64,000 nucleotides of DNA, taken from Psychrobacter sp. FDAARGOS_221 (GTDB taxonomy: Bacteria; Pseudomonadota; Gammaproteobacteria; Pseudomonadales; Moraxellaceae). The DNA lies in assembly GCF_002313155.2 (NCBI RefSeq), contig NZ_NWFK02000001.1, positions 1,984,001 through 2,048,000 on the forward strand, written 5' to 3'. Each line of letters starts with the position of its first letter. Positions within the stretch are counted from its first letter, which is position 1. A program made the translations under genes and the position numbers. This document shows, piece by piece, positions 39,160 to 49,587 of the stretch. The notes below the pieces were generated by a model. It was not told where the DNA came from, ran no database searches, and was given only the letters and a program-made list of their open reading frames with translations.

Positions 39160-40371
39160 TTAGCCACTGAAATATTTAATCAGTGTCATTAAGCTTAGAC
39201 CACTCATGATAATAGCGATGACCCAACCAAATGCAGCAATCCATATTGGATGCTTATAATCACCAACAATATTCTTTCTGTACGCTGCGATTAGGATAAT
39301 AATCATCGCAATCGGTAGAATTAGACCGTTTAGTGTACCAGCCAATACCAATAACTGCGCAGGCTTACCAATGGTCGCAAATACGAGCGTAGAGGTCAGA
39401 ATAAATCCGATAATAAAGAAGCGCTTATTGCGTTCGATAAACGGATGGAAGTTAGACATAAATGACACAGAAGTATAAGCAGCACCGATCACTGATGTTA
39501 CAGAAGCGGCCCAGATAACGATACCAAAGATGATCTTACCAACATTACCTAAAATGTGCTGGAATGGCGACATTGCAGGGTTAGATGGGTCTAGAGCGAT
39601 ACCTTGTGATACCACGCCTAATACCGCTAAGAATAGGAACACACGCACGATAGAGGCGATTAAAATACCCGATACCGAACTGCGCGTTACTGATGGTAGG
39701 TTCTCTTCACCACTGATGCCCGCTTCTAATAGACGGTGAGCGCCTGAGAAGGTGATATAACCACCAACCGTACCACCAACTAGGGTAACAATGGCCATCG
39801 CATCAATTTTGCTTGGCATCACTGTACGAGCGACTGCTTCAGCAAACGGAGGGTCTGACTTAAACATCACATAAATGATAAGAATCAATAAGATAAAGCC
39901 CATTAACTGGGTGAACTTATCCATTAATGGGCCAGACTCTCGGCTCAAGAAGATAGCAATGGCGATGACACCACTGATTAATGCACCGGTGATTGGCGAG
40001 ATATTAAACATAGCGTTCATACCGAGGCCAGCGCCGCCGATATTACCAATGTTAAATGCCAGACCGCCGAGAACGACCAAGAAGGTTAAAAAATAACCCA
40101 CACCTGGGAATACCAAGTTGGCCACTTCTTGGGCGCGCATTTTAGATACTGCAATCACACGCCAAACGTTTAGCTGTACACCGATATCCATGATAATAGA
40201 TACTAGGATTACAAAGCCAAAGCTTGCCATTAAACTTTCGGTAAAAGTTGCCGTTTGGGTTAAAAACCCAGGACCGACCGCACTGGTTGCCATCAAAAAG
40301 GCAGCACCCAGTATGGCGGTGTTGTTCTTTTTAAGAGTGCTCTTCCTTAATGCTTTTTCTGATTTGTTCAT
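39160..40371 (-). CDS. NRAMP-related transporter (YcsG-like) of the 5-oxoprolinase cluster
   Basis: 403 residues from ATG 40371, which has AAGGAAG just upstream; the frame is open to 40410 but adds no homologous sequence. About 11 membrane helices of the NRAMP/LeuT fold. The helix-1 metal motif D-P-G-N is replaced (TSAVGPGFLTQTATF), and the helix-6 M-P-H motif is also absent (GGTVGGYITFSGAHRLLE). It is therefore unlikely to carry Mn or Fe. In Bacillus a similar gene (ycsG) accompanies pxpABC. Import of 5-oxoproline or a related compound is an inference from context. Confidence 0.85.
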   Translation of the reverse strand: MNKSEKALRKSTLKKNNTAILGAAFLMATSAVGPGFLTQTATFTESLMASFGFVILVSIIMDIGVQLNVWRVIAVSKMRAQEVANLVFPGVGYFLTFLVVLGGLAFNIGNIGGAGLGMNAMFNISPITGALISGVIAIAIFLSRESGPLMDKFTQLMGFILLILIIYVMFKSDPPFAEAVARTVMPSKIDAMAIVTLVGGTVGGYITFSGAHRLLEAGISGEENLPSVTRSSVSGILIASIVRVFLFLAVLGVVSQGIALDPSNPAMSPFQHILGNVGKIIFGIVIWAASVTSVIGAAYTSVSFMSNFHPFIERNKRFFIIGFILTSTLVFATIGKPAQLLVLAGTLNGLILPIAMIIILIAAYRKNIVGDYKHPIWIAAFGWVIAIIMSGLSLMTLIKYFSG

Positions 40372-40528
40372 AAACTTCCTTGTTGGAATGAAGGGCATGG
40401 GATAATACAAGAGCGGTATTGAGTGCCCGTCTTGCCTGTCACAAACTCTGTAATAGACAGAGTTATCGTGATTGTTTCTTTTAATCTAAATAATTTGATA
40501 CGAATAAATTCCTGTTGGGCAAAGCGGC

Positions 40529-41290
40529 TTATGCCGTAATCGCAATGCCTTGTTGTTGTAATTTGGCTTTAATGTCAGCAGCAAACTGCACCGCGTGTTC
40601 ACTGTCGCCATGTAAGCAGATGCTCTGAGCTTCTACCGGCACTTTAACGCCATCAACGCTGGTCACATAACCTTCAGTAATCATCTGTAGCGCATGCTGT
40701 GTGGCTTGCTCAGGGTCTGTGATGAGTGCGTTGTCTTTAGTACGTGATACCAAAGAGCCATCGCTTTCGTAGTTTCTATCAGCAAACACTTCTGAGATTG
40801 ACGTCATGCCATGTTGTTTGGCAACGCTAATCAGATAGCTGCCTGACAGCCCCATAACCGCAAGATTTGGGTCAAAGCGTTTGATTTCGCTAATAACGAT
40901 GTTGGCTAAATGTTCATCTTTAGCGGCTTGGTTATACAAAGCACCATGCGGTTTAACATAGCTCAGCTCAACGCCAACTAGGTCACATACTGCCTTTGCG
41001 GCGCCCAGCTGATAGCTGATAAGCGCACGATATTCGTCATCACTTAATTCTTGTGCGATACGCCCAAAGTTCTCTTTGTCATCAAGCCCAGGGTGTGCAC
41101 CGACACGAACGTTGTTCTCTTTCGCCAGTTGCAAAGTGCGCAGCATATGCTGATAGGAGCCTGCGTGTAGTCCGCAGCTAACATTGGCTGAGCTGACAAT
41201 ACCCATTAGCGCATCGTCTTGACCACAGCCTTCGGCCACATCAGCGTTTAAGTCGACACTGGCGTTGTTCGCATTTGTATTAATTGTCAT
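40529..41290 (-). CDS. pxpA: 5-oxoprolinase subunit A (LamB/YcsF family)
   Basis: 253 residues from ATG 41290, which has AGGAGA at good spacing and overlaps the pxpC stop by 11 bp. Family signatures: VDLNADVAEGCGQDDALM, SSANVSCGLHAG, VGAHPGLDDKENFGR and YVKPHGALYNQA. With PxpB and PxpC it hydrolyses 5-oxoproline (pyroglutamate) to glutamate using ATP. Conserved Asp/His residues probably form the catalytic site. Confidence 0.94.
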   Translation of the reverse strand: MTINTNANNASVDLNADVAEGCGQDDALMGIVSSANVSCGLHAGSYQHMLRTLQLAKENNVRVGAHPGLDDKENFGRIAQELSDDEYRALISYQLGAAKAVCDLVGVELSYVKPHGALYNQAAKDEHLANIVISEIKRFDPNLAVMGLSGSYLISVAKQHGMTSISEVFADRNYESDGSLVSRTKDNALITDPEQATQHALQMITEGYVTSVDGVKVPVEAQSICLHGDSEHAVQFAADIKAKLQQQGIAITA

Positions 41291-42227
41291 TTGCATATCT
41301 CCTAATGCGCTCAATGTAGTGCTGTCTTTGTTGACGAGCCTCTAGAGCGTCTTCCATTGATATCAATTCAAAACGGCAATGTTGTCCAAAGCGGGTTTGT
41401 GCCATCAGCCCAATATCGGCTTCGATGACGGTCGCTATCTTAGGGTAGCCGCCTGTGGTTTGCGCATCAGCCATCAATACAATCGGCTGACCTTGTGGCG
41501 GTACTTGAATCATGCCGGCAGCCACACCGTGTGAGCCCATGCTGATATCTTCAATCGGTTTTAATGCCACATCACCAACGCAGCGGTAGCCCATACGGTT
41601 ACTGCTGGTATCCACTTTCCAGTTTTGCTGCACGAGGCGCATTTTTGATGCGTCATCGAAGCAGTCGTATTCGCTGTTTTTGACAATACGAATCACGTTA
41701 TGTGCGTCGGCATCGTTATCACTAAATATACGTGCAACACCGATAACCGGTAATGGCGTGTGCGGCGTGGTCTTTAAGGTTATTTCATCACCTTGTTGTA
41801 AGAATCGACCGTCTTTGCCGCCAAACTCAGCTTTGGTATTGGTACTGGCCGAGCCAAGTACTGGCTCGATATCAAATCCGCCTTGTACACATAAATAGGC
41901 ATACATACCTTGCAGTGGGCGAACCAACTTTAAGGTTTGACCGGCTTTGGCATTGATACGCCAGTAGCCATAAACACGGGTGTCGTCTAAATAAGCTTCA
42001 TAAATAGCACCGGTTAAACAAAAACACGTATCTTGGCTAAACTGAATCTCCATAGCACCCAGCGCAAACTCGATAGCAGGCTCGTCCAGCTCGTTTTTCA
42101 TGAGAGCATTGCCGGCTTGTAGTGCCCACGGATCCATGACACCGTTGGTGCCAATGCCTAAGCCGCGAAAGCCAAAGCGTCCCTTATCTTGAATGCTTGC
42201 GAGTGCGTTTAAGGCTAAAATTTTCAT
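41280..42227 (-). CDS. pxpC: 5-oxoprolinase subunit C (KipA / AHS2 domain)
   Basis: 315 residues. N-terminal ALASIQDKGRFGFRGLGIGTNGVMDPWALQAGNAL is the AHS2/KipA signature; IELSMG-like DISMGSHGVAAGMIQVPPQGQPIVLMADAQTTGGYP is the conserved core near the C-terminus. The domain is related to the carboxyltransferase part of urea carboxylase and to KipA of Bacillus. It overlaps pxpA by 11 bp, indicating translational coupling. Confidence 0.93.
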   Translation of the reverse strand: MKILALNALASIQDKGRFGFRGLGIGTNGVMDPWALQAGNALMKNELDEPAIEFALGAMEIQFSQDTCFCLTGAIYEAYLDDTRVYGYWRINAKAGQTLKLVRPLQGMYAYLCVQGGFDIEPVLGSASTNTKAEFGGKDGRFLQQGDEITLKTTPHTPLPVIGVARIFSDNDADAHNVIRIVKNSEYDCFDDASKMRLVQQNWKVDTSSNRMGYRCVGDVALKPIEDISMGSHGVAAGMIQVPPQGQPIVLMADAQTTGGYPKIATVIEADIGLMAQTRFGQHCRFELISMEDALEARQQRQHYIERIRRYANDN

Positions 42228-42332
42228 TGTGATTGCCTGTTTCTGGTTCTTATTAATGTATGGCGCTTATTGTTTATTATGTGTGCTTATTCGTTATCAC
42301 ACTAATTAGTTATAGTGCCTAATTGGGCTTGG

Positions 42333-43025
42333 TTATGCATCGTGAATATCGATGGCTTTAAACTGAAGCGTATCGCCCGCACTTAATGCGGTTGGCGGTG
42401 TTTGGGTTAAATCAAACAGTGGCATCTCAGTTTGTCCCAAAAGCTGCCAGCCGCCAGGTGACGAGAACGGATAAACGCCCGTTTGCTCACCGCCGATACC
42501 AACTGAACCTGCCGGAACCTTGGTACGCGGGGTCTCACGTCTTGGGAAGTGCAGTTTTTCAGATAAGCCGCCCAAATACGGGAAACCTGGCTGAAAGCCA
42601 ATAAAGTAAACGGTATAAGTCGCTTCTGTGTGCAAACGAACCACTTCTTCAACTGATAGTCCAAGCGACTCTGCCATTGGTTTTAAGTCAGGGCCATATT
42701 GACCGCCGTAATGCACCGGAATTTCAATATGCTTGCCTTGAATGTCTTTGGCGTCAGTATCTTGGCTGATATCCGCAAGCTGCTGTTGCAAATCATTGAG
42801 CTCGTTAAAACTCAAAGGCTTGGTAAACACGCTAAGCGCATTCATACCAATAATGACCTCAACCACGGCATCAAGCTGCTCAATACGATCTGCCAATGCC
42901 CAACAGGTTTGCTGCTTTTCGAGCGTAATCGGCGGCTGCATGTACAGCGCAAGACTGGTTTCACTACACAGTTGCCACTGCATGGCTGAGTTATTATTGT
43001 CTGTTTGGGCTGTGGGCGTTTGCAT
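42333..43025 (-). CDS. pxpB: 5-oxoprolinase subunit B (KipI / AHS1 domain)
   Basis: 230 residues from ATG 43025. An ATG three codons upstream (43034) directly abuts AAAGG, so the second ATG with 8-bp spacing is preferred. AHS1/KipI signatures: HIEIPVHYGGQYGPDLKPMA, VRLHTEATYTVYFIGFQPGFPYLGGL and the end VGIGGEQTGVYPFSSPGGWQLLG. Forms a complex with PxpC and PxpA. It lies between accC and pxpC on the same strand. Confidence 0.94.
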   Translation of the reverse strand: MQTPTAQTDNNNSAMQWQLCSETSLALYMQPPITLEKQQTCWALADRIEQLDAVVEVIIGMNALSVFTKPLSFNELNDLQQQLADISQDTDAKDIQGKHIEIPVHYGGQYGPDLKPMAESLGLSVEEVVRLHTEATYTVYFIGFQPGFPYLGGLSEKLHFPRRETPRTKVPAGSVGIGGEQTGVYPFSSPGGWQLLGQTEMPLFDLTQTPPTALSAGDTLQFKAIDIHDA

Positions 43026-43100
43026 CGTTTGCATCCTTTGTATTCGAGCTATCTTTAATCTTTAAAAACAGGCGTCTTTTAAAGTCAGTGAACTTGAGAG

Positions 43101-44456
43101 TTAATGATTCGAGATATTCTTCTCAATCCACTGTTCTAAATAGTGAATACTCACTTGACCCTGTTTAAAGCCTTCATCTGTAAACAAACGCTGATGCAAA
43201 GCAATATTGGTGTCGATACCTTCAATCTTGGCTTCGCTTAAAGTCGCTTGCATGCGTTTGATGGCATCCTTACGCGTTAAGCCATGCACACAAATTTTGG
43301 CAATTAAGCTGTCATAAGAGGGCGGTACGGTATAACCGGTCTCAATGTGACTGTCGACACGCACACCAAAGCCCGCTGGCAGGTGACAGTAGCTAATACG
43401 ACCTGGCGTTGGCATAAAGGTATACGGGTTTTCAGCATTAATACGGCATTCAAACGCATGGCCTGAGAAAGTGATATCTTCTTGCTTATAGGGTAGCGGT
43501 TGGCCCGATGACACCAAGATTTGGGCTTGGATAATATCAATGCCAGTAATCAGCTCACTAATGGTGTGCTCTACCTGAATACGGGTATTCATCTCGATAA
43601 AGAAGAACTCGCCGTTTTCAAATAAGAACTCAAACGTACCTGCGCCAACATAATTCATGGTCTGACAGGCTTTAACGCACGCTTCACCAATTTGGCGACG
43701 CTGCTCTTCAGTGATGCCCGGTGCTGGCGCTTCTTCAATGATTTTTTGATGACGGCGCTGCATCGAGCAGTCTCGCTCACCCAAGTGAATGGCATGACCG
43801 TGCTTATCTGCTAATACTTGAACCTCGACATGGCGTGGCTTTTCAAGATAACGCTCCATATAAACCACAGAGCTACCAAAGTTAGCATCCGCTTCGCTAC
43901 GGGTCACAGCAATAGCGTTAATCAGCTCACTTTCTTTGTGGACCACACGCATACCACGGCCGCCACCGCCACTGGCTGCTTTAATAATCACCGGATAGCC
44001 GACTTCTGCGGCCAGTTTAATAATGGCATCGTTGTCGTGAGGCAGTGCGCCTTCAGAGCCAGGCACACAAGGTACGCCTGCTAATATCATTTGTCGTTTT
44101 GCTTCGACCTTATCGCCCATTTGACGAATGTTTTTGGCTGTTGGGCCAATAAAGGTCAGGCCTGCTTGCTCAATACGCTCTGCAAACTGTGCATTTTCTG
44201 CTAAAAACCCATAACCAGGATGAATCGCTTCAGCACCTGTCATCAAGGCTGCAGACAAGATAGCATCTTGATTCAAATAGCTTTTATTGGCAGGAGCAGG
44301 GCCGATGCACACGCTTTCGTCGGCTAGACGGACGGCCATGGAGTCTTTGTCCATTTCAGAGTAGACCACGACAGAGTCGATACCCATTTTTTTACAGGCC
44401 CGCACAATACGCAGCGCGATTTCGCCACGGTTAGCAATAAGAATCTTTTTAAACAT
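43101..44456 (-). CDS. accC: Biotin carboxylase (AccC family)
   Basis: 451 residues. ATP-grasp enzyme carboxylating biotin on its carrier. Signatures: [34 protein letters not shown], the glycine loop [34 protein letters not shown] and the active-site [12 protein letters not shown] (usually N-x-R-x-Q-V-E-H). AGGAAG precedes the ATG. It may be the housekeeping accC or a cluster-specific second copy; the window cannot decide. It is followed by pxpB in the same direction with a 66-bp gap. Confidence 0.94.
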   Translation of the reverse strand: MFKKILIANRGEIALRIVRACKKMGIDSVVVYSEMDKDSMAVRLADESVCIGPAPANKSYLNQDAILSAALMTGAEAIHPGYGFLAENAQFAERIEQAGLTFIGPTAKNIRQMGDKVEAKRQMILAGVPCVPGSEGALPHDNDAIIKLAAEVGYPVIIKAASGGGGRGMRVVHKESELINAIAVTRSEADANFGSSVVYMERYLEKPRHVEVQVLADKHGHAIHLGERDCSMQRRHQKIIEEAPAPGITEEQRRQIGEACVKACQTMNYVGAGTFEFLFENGEFFFIEMNTRIQVEHTISELITGIDIIQAQILVSSGQPLPYKQEDITFSGHAFECRINAENPYTFMPTPGRISYCHLPAGFGVRVDSHIETGYTVPPSYDSLIAKICVHGLTRKDAIKRMQATLSEAKIEGIDTNIALHQRLFTDEGFKQGQVSIHYLEQWIEKNISNH

Positions 44457-44558
44457 GACTGCTTCCTAGCATTTTTTAGACACAATAATTATTAATAGAT
44501 ACAGTGATTATTAAACAAGCAAATGACATATAAATGGTGATTTATAGTGGCACTAAAA

Positions 44559-45062
44559 TCAGCTGCTGTGCGTTTCAAATAACTTCTGACCAAAGTCGAC
44601 CACATCGCCTTCAGTGATTAAGATACGGTCAATCACACAGTCGCTTTCCGCTTTGACCTCATGCATGATTTTCATCGCTTCAATCACACACAGCGTGTCA
44701 CCGGCGCTGACGCTATCGCCTTCATTAACAAACACATCAGCGCTTGGCTCTGAGCGCAAATAGAAGGTACCCATCATCGGCGCCACAATCGCATCGCCTT
44801 CAGGAGCAGTATCTGTTTCAGCTTTGGTGTCTGCTGATATCTCTGAAGCAGCTTGCTGACTAGCAGTACTGTCATTAGACACACGGCTGGTCGATTGTGC
44901 GACCTGTGCGGTTGAGCTACTGACGTTTGAGCTGTTATCAGAAACCGACTGGCGTACCACCACGTGGATACGTTGCTCGCCATCAACAACTTCAAGAGAT
45001 TCGATATCAGAACGCTCGGCAAGCGCAATGATTTTTTCTACATCATCAAAATTAATATTCAT
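44559..45062 (-). CDS. accB: Biotin carboxyl carrier protein (AccB)
   Basis: 167 residues from ATG 45062; a GTG three codons upstream (45071) is also possible. N-terminal helix DDVEKIIALAERSDIESLEV, a Ser/Ala/Thr-rich linker of about 50 residues, then the biotinyl domain with MMGTFYLRSEP thumb-like segment and the canonical IEAMKIMHEV motif carrying the biotinylated lysine. First gene of the seven-gene cluster reading leftward to 38660. Confidence 0.94.
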   Translation of the reverse strand: MNINFDDVEKIIALAERSDIESLEVVDGEQRIHVVVRQSVSDNSSNVSSSTAQVAQSTSRVSNDSTASQQAASEISADTKAETDTAPEGDAIVAPMMGTFYLRSEPSADVFVNEGDSVSAGDTLCVIEAMKIMHEVKAESDCVIDRILITEGDVVDFGQKLFETHSS

Positions 45063-45729
45063 GAGAGTCACTTAATTATTTCGAGGGTTTATTTACAGAG
45101 GTTTGTCTGGGCCTTGGCAACGGTGAGTGCATATAAATCAGTATCGGCTTACTCGATCACCATTCATTAGACTGGCAATGAGACAGCGGTTCTTTTATTT
45201 AAATGACAGATACTTTTAGATTAAAGACGATATTATCATGGTTGATGCACTTAGATTGACAGCAGGCGCTGGCTAGAGACAAATGATGGACAATTAAACC
45301 TGTTTTGTTGTTATTTTTATGTGGTCAATAAATAATAACGTAAAAAAAGCAAAAAACTAATTGTTATATACAAATATTCTCAATGGCTTGATCATTTGTA
45401 ATACAAAGCTGTGTGTCTTTTGTATGAGATATGAGTGTAAAACTGATATAAATCGTGATAGCGTTATAAAATAAGACACAATGTCGGCCAGAACATAGCT
45501 TTTTATTGTATTCTTGATTAAAATCTTGCTAATCAGTTTTAATGATAGATGATTGTATGGTGCCAAGTCACCGTCTTAACTTTAAGTTAAGTCATTAATC
45601 AGTAACCAACAGACTGATTAAGCCAATTATAATAACGTCAATCCAAGCCCGAAGTTATCCAAATCTAAAAGACGTTCGATTTGACCTTATATAAGTCAAT
45701 ACTAACCACACTAATCCAAAGAGGTAATC
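45063..45729. other. Divergent intergenic region between accB and tyrS
   Basis: About 660 bp, strongly AT-rich. It must drive both the acc-pxp cluster and tyrS. No tRNA, T-box or riboswitch fold was recognised. No gene seen. Confidence 0.5.
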
Positions 45730-46950
45730 ATGACCCAGTCAGCAGATAAATTAAGTATCGAAGAACAGCTAGCCATTATTAAACGCGGCACCTTTGAGAT
45801 TTATTCTGAAGAAGATTTAATTGCTAAATTAAAACTGGGTCGTCCGCTAAAAATCAAAGCCGGCTTCGATCCTACTGCACCAGATTTGCACTTAGGACAC
45901 ACGGTACTGATTAATAAGCTGAAGCACTTCCAAGATTTAGGGCATGAGATTTACTTCTTGATTGGCGACTATACCGCCAAAATCGGTGACCCATCGGGCA
46001 AAAACGCTACACGTCCACCGCTAACCGACGAGCAAGTGTTGGCAAACGCCAAGACATACGCTGAACAGGTTTTCAAAATCTTAGACAAAGACAAAACCAA
46101 AGTGGTGTTTAATTCTGAGTGGTTTAACAAAATGAGCGCAGGAGACATGATTCAGTTGGCAAGCCAGCTAACCGTATCGCGTATGCTTGAGCGTGACGAC
46201 TTCGCCAAGCGTTATGCGTCACAAACGCCAATCGCTATCCACGAGTTCTTATATCCACTGGTTCAAGGCTACGATTCAATCGCGCTAGAAGCTGACGTTG
46301 AGATGGGCGGTACTGACCAAACCTTCAACCTATTAATGGGTCGCACCCTGCAAGGTCGCTACGGTCATGAAGCGCAGGTGTGCATCACTGTGCCAATCCT
46401 AGAAGGCCTAGACGGCGTCAATAAGATGTCAAAATCACTAGGCAACTATGTCGGTATCGAAGACGCACCAGGCACCATGTACCAAAAACTACTGTCGATG
46501 CCAGATGAATTAATCCATCGCTATTTTGAATTCTTAAGCTTCAAACCAATGGATGAAGTCAACGCATTAATGGCTGAGATGGAAAACGGTCGTAACCCGC
46601 AAGAAATCAAACGAATTCTAGCCGAAGAGCTCATCGAGCGTTTCCATGGTGCAGAAGCCGCTGCTAACGCGCACAAATCTGCAGGTAACGTATTAGCAGA
46701 CGGCGAGCTGCCAGTTGATTTACCGGAAGTGACGCTTGAGTTGCCAGAAGGGCAGGACGCACTGTTCATCACTCAAATCTTAAACCAAGCAGATTTAGCC
46801 AAAAACAACGCTGCTGCCAAAGACATGCTAAAACGCAACACCGTCAAAGTAGATGGCGAAGAAGTCAACGCAGGCTTTAGCTTAACCTCTGGCCAGACTG
46901 TTGTGATTCAAGCCGGTAAAAAAGGCTTTGCAAGAGTGACGATTGCATAA
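45730..46950 (+). CDS. tyrS: Tyrosyl-tRNA synthetase
   Basis: 406 residues, of the TyrZ-like class. Charges tRNA-Tyr. Class I signatures HLGH (54-57, in [10 protein letters not shown]) and KMSKS (232-236, followed by LGNYVG). [13 protein letters not shown] is the conserved tyrosine-adenylate region. C-terminal S4-like RNA-binding domain ([20 protein letters not shown]). AAAGAGGT precedes the ATG. Confidence 0.97.
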   Translation: MTQSADKLSIEEQLAIIKRGTFEIYSEEDLIAKLKLGRPLKIKAGFDPTAPDLHLGHTVLINKLKHFQDLGHEIYFLIGDYTAKIGDPSGKNATRPPLTDEQVLANAKTYAEQVFKILDKDKTKVVFNSEWFNKMSAGDMIQLASQLTVSRMLERDDFAKRYASQTPIAIHEFLYPLVQGYDSIALEADVEMGGTDQTFNLLMGRTLQGRYGHEAQVCITVPILEGLDGVNKMSKSLGNYVGIEDAPGTMYQKLLSMPDELIHRYFEFLSFKPMDEVNALMAEMENGRNPQEIKRILAEELIERFHGAEAAANAHKSAGNVLADGELPVDLPEVTLELPEGQDALFITQILNQADLAKNNAAAKDMLKRNTVKVDGEEVNAGFSLTSGQTVVIQAGKKGFARVTIA

Positions 46951-47085
46951 TGAATGCATAATGAATTAGTGCCTAATTAATAGGTGCTAATTTACAAAGA
47001 GTAGGAGGCTTAGCCGCGCTTGCTGACAGTATGTCCTTATGATGAGGACTGCTTAAACTGAACATTATTAACAGGTTATTGTCCT

Positions 47086-47703
47086 ATGAATAAAAGCATT
47101 GCTGTGCCTCCTGTACTGACCTATCAAGGCTCTGCCCCTGGTCCGTTTCAGGATATCTTGCTTGAACCGTTGACCCAAGCGCACGCCGCTGATTTAGCCA
47201 AAGCTTGTCAAGATGGCGAGTTGTGGCTACCGGTTATTACCACTGTGCCAAGTCCCGATATGGTCGAAAGCTATATCGATCATGCCAATAGTATGGCCGA
47301 TAGAGTGGCGTTTGCCGTGATTGATACCGATAGCAAAAAGGCAATTGGTACGACCAGCTTGTACGCCATCAGACCAGAAGTGAAACGGTTAAATATTGGT
47401 TACACTTGGTATGCCAAATCGTATTGGCGCACCCACGTAAACACCGTCTGCAAGATGATGTTGCTGCGTTATGCTTTTGAGACGCTGGGCTACTTAACTG
47501 TAGGCTGGCGCACTGACGTGGGCAATCTAAATTCACAGCGCGCTATTGAACGTTTGGGTGCCAAAAAAGACGGTATCGTTCGTGGTGATCGAGTCCGACA
47601 GGATGGGGTAATTTCAGACTCTGTGGTGTATAGCATGACCGCAGAAGAGTGGAAACAAGCCAAATTAAAACTAGAGGATAAGTTGCAACACTATGTTGGA
47701 TAA
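47086..47703 (+). CDS. GNAT family N-acetyltransferase (RimJ/RimL-like)
   Basis: 205 residues. The acetyl-CoA-binding core is recognisable in KAIGTTSLYAIRPEVKRLNIGYTWYAKSYWRTHVN, followed by MLLRYAFETLGYLTVGWRTDVGNLNSQRAIERLGAKKDG, the RimJ/L-type pattern. Target is unknown (protein N-terminus or small molecule). Overlaps the next gene by 11 bp. Confidence 0.88.
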   Translation: MNKSIAVPPVLTYQGSAPGPFQDILLEPLTQAHAADLAKACQDGELWLPVITTVPSPDMVESYIDHANSMADRVAFAVIDTDSKKAIGTTSLYAIRPEVKRLNIGYTWYAKSYWRTHVNTVCKMMLLRYAFETLGYLTVGWRTDVGNLNSQRAIERLGAKKDGIVRGDRVRQDGVISDSVVYSMTAEEWKQAKLKLEDKLQHYVG

Positions 47704-47929
47704 TAAAAACCAAGTCCCTCAAGGCATCTACCGCCATTACAAAGGCAATCTATACCAAGTGCTGCATACCGCGCATCATTCTGAAACCGAAGAAGCACTG
47801 GTCGTTTATCGCTGTTTGTATGGTGAATATGGCGTCTGGGTGCGTCCGCTTGAGATGTTTACCGAGACTATCGAGCTTGATGGCAAGCAAATGCCCCGCT
47901 TTGAGCTGATTAAAGCATTGGCTGACTAA
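47693..47929 (+). CDS. DUF1653 family protein
   Basis: 78 residues, essentially one DUF1653 domain: GIYRHYKGNLYQVLHTAHHSETEE, LVVYRCLYGEYGVWVRPLEMF. Function unknown. Overlaps the upstream acetyltransferase by 11 bp, so translationally coupled with it. Confidence 0.88.
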   Translation: MLDNKNQVPQGIYRHYKGNLYQVLHTAHHSETEEALVVYRCLYGEYGVWVRPLEMFTETIELDGKQMPRFELIKALAD

Positions 47930-48045
47930 TAGCTAGGCTTGATTAGACCTATACCCATCACCTTAACAGCCATTTATCACGTATTAAGCCAACAGCTCAG
48001 TTTCAAGGGCTGTGGGGGCTAATCGCTAAGTTAGGAGAAGCGAAG

Positions 48046-49275
48046 CTACTGCGGTTTCTCAAACTGAGGATGGTCTGCATACCACTGATTGTGATCCTTA
48101 GCAAAAATAATAATCATCACTACCGGCGCTAACACGCTCATCCAAATCGCGTAAGTCAGTGGCAGCTGTAAGGTCACAGCGACAAAGCTTAGGGCGATAA
48201 TAATCAGTGCCAATCCAAAGGCGAGTAAATTCGACTTAGAATGCTTGCACATCACAGTACGTAGCAAAGTTAAAGTTAGCAAAAACGCAGCCAGCTGCGG
48301 CATAATGGTTGCTATCACATACGTCTCTGATATCTGATCAGAACCAGGATGAGAGCTTAATACAGCACTGGTATCCATCACCAGCTTCAGCGCACTACTG
48401 AGCCCTGCAATAGAGGCAAATACGAAAAAGTGGCCGTAGCCAAATACGAATAGATCACGGCGGTGTCTATGCACGCTCAACATGTGGTCAAAAGGGATAC
48501 TAAAGTATAGCCACCACATCGAAAATAGCAGAGCGACCAATCCAGAAGCGGACACAATAATCGAGCCTGCGTTATAAGTGGGGTCGATAACAAAAGAGTG
48601 GATAATACTGCTGATACCCACCACGCCCTCACCCAAAACGATAATGGTTAGCAGACCGTAGCGCTCAGCAATATGGCCTGGGTGCCAGTTATGGAACTTC
48701 TCTGAGCGTGCCCATAACGGCATAAACAGCTCTAAGAATATAAATAAAAACAACGAAGGCGTTTGCAGCGACTTTGGTAAAAATAGCCAAATGATCCACA
48801 TGCTTTGTAGCGTGAACAAGCCAACAATACTACGCAGCGCGACTTGTCGATGGTCGGGTATGTTTCGATAGACGCGCCACCATTGGCTACAACTGGCCAA
48901 GCGCATGATGGCATAGCCGGTGACTCCAATCCACATCAATCCTTGGTCATAAAACTGATTGATATTGGCAGCAATCATTAACGAGCCAAACATCTGTAGC
49001 ATCACAGAAATACGATAGACCACATCGTCAGGATCATAGCCTGACGCAAACCAAGTAAAACTGGTCCATGCATTCCATAAGATAAAAAAGGCAACCGTAA
49101 AGGTTAGAAAACCACTTAAGTCGTGCACTCTAAGTTGTTGATAAAAGCCACTGGCAGCAGCGGATACTGCAATCACATATACCAAGTCGAATAACAGCTC
49201 TAACGTGGTCGAAACCCGGTTGGGTTCTTGAGTGTCGCGTGCAACGATAGGCTTAATAAGTGCAGACTTTGCCAT
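48046..49275 (-). CDS. Low temperature requirement protein A (LtrA) family membrane protein
   Basis: 409 residues from ATG 49275 (GGAG upstream; an in-frame TTG at 49299 is less likely). About 11-12 membrane segments. LtrA signatures: TTLELLFDLVYVIAVSAAAS, WNAWTSFTWFASGYDPDD, the WHPGHIAERYGLLTIIVLGEGVVGISS segment. Named for a Listeria cold-growth mutant; molecular function not established. Confidence 0.9.
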   Translation of the reverse strand: MAKSALIKPIVARDTQEPNRVSTTLELLFDLVYVIAVSAAASGFYQQLRVHDLSGFLTFTVAFFILWNAWTSFTWFASGYDPDDVVYRISVMLQMFGSLMIAANINQFYDQGLMWIGVTGYAIMRLASCSQWWRVYRNIPDHRQVALRSIVGLFTLQSMWIIWLFLPKSLQTPSLFLFIFLELFMPLWARSEKFHNWHPGHIAERYGLLTIIVLGEGVVGISSIIHSFVIDPTYNAGSIIVSASGLVALLFSMWWLYFSIPFDHMLSVHRHRRDLFVFGYGHFFVFASIAGLSSALKLVMDTSAVLSSHPGSDQISETYVIATIMPQLAAFLLTLTLLRTVMCKHSKSNLLAFGLALIIIALSFVAVTLQLPLTYAIWMSVLAPVVMIIIFAKDHNQWYADHPQFEKPQ

Positions 49276-49587
49276 CAGCAGTACTCCAGTATTGAGCAAA
49301 AAGTGACCGGTAACGTTTGGATTGAGTGGTGTTTATGATAAAGCTTAAAGCATCGTATTTATAGAGGCTGCGTCAATACAGCGCAGTGAATACAAAAGGT
49401 GAGTATAAGTATAAGCGTTGGTATACTGATATGCTGATACGCAAGAAGGCGCTACCTTATCAGTAGCGCCTTCTTTTCATACTAAAGGCCATCGCCATCG
49501 CCATCAGCGACAGCTTAAGCACAGTGTTCGGCTAGATATTAATGTTATTAGCCGATTGTGCTTAATATAGTATCGCTAATCGCTAAA
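49276..49587. other. Gap between the LtrA and YceI genes
   Basis: 312 bp without a gene. Contains the hairpin at 49443-49477 and a short GCCATC repeat near 49488-49505. Confidence 0.5.
49443..49477. terminator. Terminator-like hairpin between the YceI and LtrA genes
   Basis: Perfect 13-bp stem (AAGAAGGCGCTAC with GTAGCGCCTTCTT), 7-nt loop. It lies about 110 bp after the yceI stop on the minus strand; T-tracts on either side are short. Confidence 0.7.

Noticed and set aside
39160..40371. Annotation of the NRAMP-like protein as a manganese transporter MntH
   Set aside because: The metal-binding DPGN and MPH motifs are both missing and the gene sits in a 5-oxoprolinase cluster.
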